A DNA stretch of 64,000 bases. It comes from Cristatella mucedo. Its lineage: Eukaryota; Bryozoa; Phylactolaemata; Cristatellidae. The translations under genes were made by a program, and so were the position numbers. Shown in pieces: positions 58,122 through 64,000 of the stretch. The DNA lies in contig WPIO01000024.1 of the NCBI GenBank assembly GCA_009760855.2, positions 4,612,501 to 4,676,500 of the forward strand. The letters run 5' to 3'. Under the pieces are notes generated by a model. The model had not been told where the DNA came from, made no database searches, and saw only the letters and a program-made list of their open reading frames with translations. The stretch's first letter is position 1; each line of letters starts with the position of its first letter.

Positions 58122-58402
58122 CCTTTCGTAAGCAGCAACAACTACTCTTCTGCTGCCGATTATGGCTCATCGTTTTCAGTGGTCCTCGGCTGCTACGTCC
58201 ACGTCACTCACTACCTCAACTGCTCTCCCGACTCTGCTATGCTTCCAACATTCTCTTTGTTGTGTGAGACGAAGTCTGTCGGCTAACAAATGCGTACTGA
58301 AAGCCGCTTAGGCTGTGATTGAGCTATAAAAAAACATTTATGCGTAACAGCCTTGTAGTCTTTATGGCTTTTTTAGAGTTACAGACGGAGATACATATAT
58401 AC
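58122..58402 (+). mobile_element. LINE beta, 3' end
   Basis: GCCGATTATGGCTCATCGTT to CTACCTCAACTGCTCTCC, the GTGTGAGACGAAGTCTGTCG block and the end GAGTTACAGACGGAGATACA. Diverged. Confidence 0.82.
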
Positions 58403-58466
58403 AAACCTAAGAAAAATAAACAATCTTCGAAACTGGTCACTGATGAGGCTGGTTTCATTCACCTAC

Positions 58467-58631
58467 CTGCTTTTGATGGTCCAATCCTCAATTGAATTTC
58501 CGCTTTCTTTAGAATATAAAAATCGTTGAATTGATGATAAATCATACCGACCCGGGTAAAAATCTGGTGGTTTGTAGATGGACCACATGTGAGGCAGGTG
58601 CACACACAGTCATGGTACCACCAGCCACCAC
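58467..58631 (-). CDS. Gene A fibrinogen C-terminal domain, exon 2
   Basis: A phase 1-1 exon of 165 bp, acceptor AAGGCAGAG and donor GCAG|GTAGGT. The peptide has GGGWWYHDC, the hallmark fibrinogen G-x-W-W-Y-x-x-C motif, and later FYILKKAEIQLRI, matching the Y-S-L-K-K-x-x-M-K-I-R end of the fold. Joined to the 61.2-61.7 kb exon it reads N-C-A-G-G-G-W-W-Y. The segment after W-W-Y is unusual: CVCTCLTC stands where most members have C-H-x-S-N-L-N-G, so three extra cysteines replace the conserved ligand-pocket loop. The exon completes the domain and leads in phase into the ZP module. A beta LINE fragment lies just below it, at 58.1-58.4 kb. Confidence 0.85.
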
Positions 58632-58974
58632 CTCTGCCTTAAACAGCATAACAAATACAATCGAATTACAGTACTTTCTTATTCTTTCTAGTACAAATAA
58701 GGTTTACATTTTAGAAAGCCATCGTTTTTTGGTAATTTTATTTGACATTAGTATTCGAATGAAATGCAATGATTACACACGAATCTGGTTGCCGAAATTT
58801 ACTTAGAGGCATATAACATGATAGACATTGATATATCGAAATTGGATACTCCCTGGAAATATGCGAGGGAATGACTTTCTAATGAAAACTGCAGTTAATC
58901 TTGTAAAACGATCCAGGTCTGTATTAGAATGGATATAGTGTGGAAACTGAATAAAACTAGGTAACACTAATTAT

Positions 58975-59335
58975 AGAATGTTCTAGGTACTTTACATAAG
59001 GTGCACAGCTCATTTAGTTACATGACCATTCGTTGTTGTCTGCCAGTGTTAGCTGGAATAGGCATATAAAGAAAATTCATCAGGATTGATCATATGCGGC
59101 CACTCACATATATTTTGTAGTCTATTTTACGCATATGGTTCCAGTCTATTTTCAAATTCTGTCGAGGCAGGGAATGACGTTGTGCAAGGGGAAAGTGAGT
59201 TTCACGCTGTAAAAGCATACAAACAATAGGTACAATCCAAAGGATGTAATTTTGTTCGAGGAACAGCTAGCCGACAAGAGTCAGAATTCGGCTCTGTGTG
59301 AAGCTAAGCATCGGAGTCAAGCAACTAATCCATTA
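58975..59335 (-). mobile_element. Ancient LINE alpha 3' end
   Basis: TTCTAGGTACTTTACATAAG and, further on, GTCGAGGCAGGGAATGACGT with AATCCAAAGGATGTAATTTT match alpha in reverse; strongly eroded. Confidence 0.6.
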
Positions 59336-59944
59336 AGGACATCGGGTTTCTATCGTACTGACAAAATCCAAAAATACGTATGACACTTGTTAACCATACC
59401 TAATCTTTTTAACTTGGAGGTGCGATTTCATTTTATATTTAATAAGGTTTTACGCATAGTTTTTATATAACTTGTTCAAGTTATTCAGTGACCAAGTGAT
59501 TAGCTTTATTAGAGCTTGTAACTACTTTTCAAAGCCGTCTGTTATAAATAATAAGCAAGCTCTTTGGATGGTGTCTTTATTCAGAGGAAGTAATTAGTAT
59601 GAATATAATTTTGATAGCATTTCACTATGCTCTATACATGTTGATATTTTAGTGCCGTCCAAAATTGATTGCATGAAACGGCTTGATGCTTTATAAACTT
59701 TTCCAAAAAAGCAATAAGAAGAGATTTAGTTATCATTTGAGCAACTAAATGTGTATGCACGGCACGTGTGAAGAGATCACTCTTTCATCATCCCAAAAAC
59801 TAAAGTTGCTAGAAAGTGCAAGCTATCAATCAGCTATAACTTCATATCTGGATTCCGTAAATTGTGTCCTCAGTTTCCACTATTGGACACAGTCTCACGT
59901 GGATATTTAGTAAATTATCAAGCTTAATTTCCCAGTCACTGAAC
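59336..59944. other. Intron, no feature recognised
   Basis: Gene A intron between the fibrinogen exons; nothing identified. Confidence 0.45.
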
Positions 59945-60832
59945 ATGAAATAGAGCTGACTCTGCCAGGACTTCTCCTGTTGAATCTGCACGAATTCTAG
60001 GTGTCATGTTCCAAAGAGACGTTTCGTTAGACGACCGCATCACCTGCACAATCAAGTCGGCCTACTTTCAGCTATATAAGATTGCTAAATTTCGCGGTTT
60101 TATAGATATCAATACAACATCTAAGTTGGACCATGCATATGTGAAATCTCGTCATGACATCTGTAACTCACTGCTTGCTGGCCTACCTGGGTGTGCAATC
60201 AGTCACTTCCAGCTGGTGCGAAACTCCAAAGCTAGGCTTGTCTGTCTTGACCTTCACAGTTGCCACATCATACCAATTCTTGCCGACCAGCACAAGCTGC
60301 CAGTCGAGCAATTGATTGATTTCAAGATCTTGTCACTCACTTTTATGTCACTTCATTCTTTGGCTCCAGCATACCTGTCAGATCTACTCCCCACCAGACC
60401 CGGCATCGTACCTTCCGCTTTTCGGAAACTAACTATTACCTATACCTCATTCAAACCTCAAATCCTTCGGAGGCCATGCATTGAGTTCGCATGCTCCCAA
60501 AGCCTGGACTCATTCCAAACTTGCATCACGACCGACATCCCCTGGCTTGACCACATTTAAAAAGAAAAAAAGCACCTATTTGTGAGAGAATTTAGTGGGT
60601 TCCTGTGATTTTCCATTTATGTGCTTACGACTGCTAACACTGTGCATGCTGCTAATAACCACACTTGCATGCTGCCCATGTGCATGTAACCCCTAATCCT
60701 ATTATTTATGTTGTTTATCAAGCGTGGTAACACTCACAATTCGATCGTGTTTCATTAGCAGCCAATGTAAAGCGTCTAGAAATATATTGACTTCTCTGAG
60801 AGTGCTTTATCAGGTGTATTAATAATATTATG
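59945..60832 (+). mobile_element. LINE alpha, C-terminal coding region and tail
   Basis: From GAGCTGACTCTGCCAGGACT (motif D-E spacer) through the C-terminal domain (SLAPAYLSDLLP) and 3' UTR to the tail AAGCGTCTAGAAATATATTG and TTATCAGGTGTATTAATAAT. Inserted between the two fibrinogen exons. Confidence 0.87.
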
Positions 60833-61163
60833 AATACATTAACCATCATGAGGTTTATTTAAAGGATGCAGGATTACTGAGCTAGGAATGCAGAAGGAAA
60901 ACCATTAAAGTGCAGCTTTCGAGGAATACAGCTGACTAGCAAAAAAGTTACTAAACACTTAACCCAGAGTTACCCAGCAAATACCGGAACTCTATCAAAT
61001 TTCTTTCGACAGCGAACATCTAAAAATTGGTAGTTAACGAAAAAGCCAGCTTTACTTAAGACTTTCACCATCGCACAAATTAGTTCATTCACTGTAGTGT
61101 CAAACATGTCCTTTATCTTAAGGATTTCACCGCAAAGACATTGAGAGTAGTCCAGGTACGTAC
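60833..61163. other. Intron, open frame following fibrinogen exon 1
   Basis: The reading frame of fibrinogen exon 1 continues on the minus strand to about 60970, but a donor at 61163 and the second exon at 58.6 kb make this intronic. Confidence 0.6.
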
Positions 61164-61661
61164 CAGCACAGTTGTAGTCAGCTAATCCGTCGTTGTCTTT
61201 GTCGTAGGTAGAGAATTTAACCGGATTCCTAATCTCGCGACTCCCCAAGCACCCGCTTGTGTTTCTCATGTCCCCGGCGTTTCCGGTGTATTCTTCCATG
61301 GACAGGCTGTATCCTTCGGATGCTGATCCCACTGTGACACCAGAATACTCAGCATACTTCGAAACGTTATTGAAAGTTGTAAGCGTTATCTTCAGAGTCA
61401 CTTTCTGATGTCTAGTGATGGCATGCAGCTTTTCATTGCCGAGCCAAAATTCACTGCCCAAGCTTCCAAAGCCGGTTTCATACTCGTGCCATGTGCGGTT
61501 AAAGTGCAGTCGGTGGTTTTTTCTTCGCATGACAGTCAACCAGGGACCATCGTCTGAAGTGGTATCGCACCAAACGGTGAATACTTCTTTACCAGTAATA
61601 AGCGAATACGTTCCGTCCGAACTGGCCTCTGCACACGACGATATTAAGCTCGACTTTACAT
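61164..61661 (-). CDS. Gene A fibrinogen C-terminal domain, exon 1
   Basis: A 498 bp exon, phase 1 on both sides, with acceptor CGATTGCAG and a GCTG|GTACGT donor. Nearly the full fibrinogen-like fold is present in order: SCAEASSDGTYSLI, VFTVWCDT, PWLTVMRRK, FNRTWHEYETGFG, EFWLGNEKLHAIT, AEYSGVTVG, GYSLSMEEYTGNAGD and KFSTYDKDNDG, then N-C-A at the splice. The D-K-D-N-D sequence is the fibrinogen calcium site. Such domains bind acetylated sugars or proteins in ficolins, tachylectins and mollusc FREPs. The frame stays open beyond the donor for about 64 codons, but the second exon at 58.5 kb supplies the true continuation (W-W-Y motif). The start of the gene lies upstream and was not found. Confidence 0.92.
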
Positions 61662-61892
61662 CTGCAATCGTTCAGGCATTGAGACAAAAGACACATAAAG
61701 AAACTAACTAAAGGCACGGGATTTGCATTGTTTAATGTTGAGGTCAACACAAGCTTGCATTTAAGTTTTTCATGTTAGAGAGACTAAGCTTCATCTGGAA
61801 GTAGCCAAGTTCACAAACAGTTGCCCCTTGCTGCTGAGATGTTATCCACTAGCAAGCTTATTGCACAGACAGGAAAAAGTAGGTTTGATGCT

Positions 61893-62418
61893 AGTAACTT
61901 CAAGATTTTGTCGCTCACTTTCAGGTCACTTCATTCTCTGGCTCCAGTCTATCTCTCAGATCTACACCCCTACCGGGCCAAGCATCATACCATCCGATTT
62001 TCGGAATGCAACAGTTTACCAATACCTCATACAAACTAAAAATCTTTTAGAGACCATGATTTTAGTTCGTATGCTCCCAAAGCCTGGAACTCCCTCCCAA
62101 CTTGCGTCAGAACATTCCCTGACTTGACAACATTTATAAAGAACTTAAAAACACACCCTTTAAGGACAGCATTTAGTGAGTCCCTGTGATCGTCCTTTAT
62201 GTGCTTATGTGTGCTAACACTGTGCATGCTGCCACTAACCGCATTTGCATGCTGACCCTGTGCATGTCGCCCCTAACCATATTATTCATTTTGTTTGTTT
62301 TTCAAGCATGATTTTACTTACCATTTCATTGCATTTCACTTTGCAGCAAATTTAAAGGGCCTAGAAAGTGATTAATTTCTCTCTGAGGGCGTTTTATCAA
62401 GTGCATTATTATAATTGT
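61893..62418 (+). mobile_element. LINE alpha, 3' end
   Basis: AACTTCAAGATTTTGTCGCT (F-K-I-L-S codons) through SLHSLAPVYLSDL and the 3' UTR to CTAGAAAGTGATTAATTTCT and TTATCAAGTGCATTATTATA. Confidence 0.88.
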
Positions 62419-62439
62419 TTGTGTACTTGTGTTTTTATG

Positions 62440-62722
62440 TGGAAGTGTGTGTGTGTGTGTGCGTGTTTGTGTGCACAAGTGTGTTTTGTGGTTCTGTTGC
62501 TTAAGCTGGACCAAATTTATTGAGTTCCTTTTACCTCATAATAGAAAAGCTTAGATTTAAGTTTACAAAATAAATTTATAGATTCAGTTAGTGGGCCTAG
62601 TTACTGAATTACTCATTATTTTCGCAATAAAGTTAAACCATATTGACCGATACTTAGCATGATATGACATGTCTTGTGGAGTTGCACTTGAAATGTAAAT
62701 GTTCATGTGAGCATGTGTGCTC

Positions 62723-62766
<44 letters not shown>

Positions 62767-62902
62767 GTGTGAGTGTGTGTGTGTCTGCTTGCATATAAAC
62801 GGTTGTCATACTTAAGCACGACTGAATATCCTGTTGACAGTAAAATACACAAACTTAGATCTGAGTGAACAGAATAAAATTATATATATATATATATATA
62901 TA
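62440..62902. repeat. (GT)n tracts and a short (TA)n tract
   Basis: GT repeats near 62440-62480 and 62722-62785 with CG interruptions, and TA at 62879-62902, separated by ordinary AT-rich sequence. Confidence 0.93.
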
Positions 62903-63821
62903 TTAGTTAATAAATGCAGTTAATTCATAAATCAACCATTTTCAAATGTAAAAATTTAAGGTAAACTGCCTTGGCCGTAAGTGAGCTAAACCATACTCGC
63001 CGGTTGTTTCCCTTGCAGGACGAATTTTCTCGGCTTCCCTGTATTAGCGAACTTACCGATGGTGGACTTTATTCTAAGCGCTTCCAATATACCTAAACCT
63101 TCTAAGTTATTTTGTGTTGGCTTGACTGTAGACGCACTTTCTTTACTTTAGTTGTTGCATGAACAATATTTGCTACTTGCTTGCTTCATTCTACGACCTC
63201 AATAAAGTTCCACTTTGTTTGGTTGGCCGGCCCAAGTGTCCACTGACCTAGAAGCCGAGCCTCGCCCACTGACTCCTGGCTTACAGCTTTATTTACTATA
63301 TTGTAAGCCCCACCCCAGATAAATCTATGGGAGATTCTACTTGCCCATGTCTATCGCATACAAGATGTAGGTGCAGCATGACGTTTGGGTCGGTCGAGGT
63401 CAATCAAGCTGCTTTCCAATACACCAAATCAGCATGTGCAAGCATAAGCTTCCGTATTGCTAGTGATAAATTGGGTTCGGTAGGGTCAGAGAATTCAGGG
63501 TGCTGTTATTTCAAAGCCAATCGTAGCAGAATTCTTTTAAGTTCATGGTTATGTAAAGTCCTACCATATCGTTGTCCATTATAACCTATGAGAGATGTCG
63601 CAACCACATATACGAATTATCAAATTGGCTCTTCATTTCCACTTCTAATCACCGAAAACTTACGACAGCATAAATATTGCTTGTCATCTCGAAGGACGCA
63701 TCGTAAATTTGTCAGTCTTGGACCGAAAAAGAGAAAAACTAAGGGATTGACTAAAAACCGACCTTTCTTACCGATTTTGATATCATGCTTTAATCGTTTC
63801 AGCAAGAACAGGTTTTGAAAC
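62903..63821. other. Upstream of gene A modules, mostly unassigned
   Basis: Apart from the weak exon candidate at 63057-63125 nothing was recognised. A gene A signal-peptide exon was looked for and not found. Confidence 0.4.
63057..63125 (-). CDS. Candidate upstream exon of gene A (weak)
   Basis: A possible 69 bp exon of phase 1-1, with a CTACAG acceptor lacking a good pyrimidine tract and a strong donor ATCG|GTAAGT. It encodes KPTQNNLEGLGILEALRIK and a few more residues, a short amphipathic helix-like segment. Fibrinogen-domain proteins often have a helical stretch before the globular domain and the phase fits the 61.6 kb exon, which is why I list it. There is no homology to support it, and the first exon with a signal peptide remains unidentified. 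Confidence 0.25.
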
Positions 63822-64000
63822 TATTGGAAACAACAATAACAATAATAAAAACTGGATATAGCTGCCTCAGTAAAATTAACCTCTTTCTAAGAACGTTATT
63901 TTGTTGCAAATAAAGCATCATCAAATGGTTAGTTGTAGCATTCTCAATGACAATTAGTATAGTTTGGTTAGAGTTGACATACACAGGATCAAGCATGCAT
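63822..64000 (-). mobile_element. LINE alpha, 3' tail and UTR, cut by window end
   Basis: AACAATAATAACAATAATAA tail, CTCTTTCTAAGAACGTTATT (hairpin arm, degraded) and 3' UTR to GTTGACATACACAGGATC. Confidence 0.72.

Noticed and set aside
60970-61163. Continuation of the fibrinogen exon 1 frame, with D-V-R-C-like sequence near its end resembling a ZP start
   Set aside because: A consensus donor at 61163 and a matching second FBG exon at 58.6 kb with the W-W-Y motif explain the domain better.

Overview
This window is animal nuclear DNA. It has spliced genes with GT-AG introns of up to about 15 kb, extracellular modules found only in animals (ZP, SRCR, EGF, fibrinogen C-terminal), long dinucleotide microsatellites, and dozens of non-LTR retrotransposon and SINE fragments. 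I see nothing bacterial. The modules and repeats fit an invertebrate or invertebrate chordate with a repeat-rich genome, but I cannot name the species.

The host signal is two head-to-tail genes on the minus strand, which I assembled from module homology plus matching splice phases. Gene B (28010 down past position 1) encodes a signal peptide, one SRCR domain split over two exons, two EGF domains and a ZP domain whose last exon lies outside the window. Its intron phases chain without conflict: 0, 2, 1, 1, 1, 0, 2, 2. Gene A (about 61.7 kb, perhaps 63.1 kb, down to 37.7 kb) encodes a fibrinogen C-terminal domain over two exons followed directly by a complete four-exon ZP domain (phases 1, 1, 1, 0, 2, 2, 1). 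Its start was not found. The ZP modules of A and B have the same exon boundaries and phases but diverged sequence, so they look like old paralogues carrying different N-terminal recognition modules. Both probably make secreted or surface glycoproteins that polymerise through ZP and recognise ligands through FBG or SRCR; that role is inference.

Most of the rest is introns and spacer filled with mobile elements. LINE family alpha is a CR1/jockey-like element with an APE endonuclease, an RT, a GC-stem hairpin 3' end and an (ATT)n tail; it has about 25 fragments on both strands. LINE family beta has a related RT and a tetranucleotide-like tail, in five fragments. Element gamma is GC-rich with a CCHC zinc-knuckle ORF1 and is split by a beta insertion at 38.9-41.8 kb. 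Element delta is the C-terminal part of a LINE that looks like the restriction-like-endonuclease class (42.4 and 53.5 kb). There is a possible LTR at 30.6-31.3 kb. Four copies of a tRNA-derived SINE end in the same hairpin as LINE alpha, which suggests alpha mobilises them.

Layout: 1-3.3 kb, gene B ZP and EGF2; 3.3-13.3 kb, intron with alpha copies, including a 5'-inverted one; 13.3 kb, EGF1; 13.5-19.2 kb, intron; 19.3 kb and 25.6 kb, SRCR exons around a 5.6 kb nest of alpha elements; 28 kb, gene B signal exon; 28-37.7 kb, spacer with nested LINE and LTR; 37.7-54.7 kb, gene A ZP exons with GC-rich gamma and long TA tracts between them; 58.5 kb and 61.4 kb, fibrinogen exons; 62-64 kb, alpha fragments and a weak upstream exon candidate.
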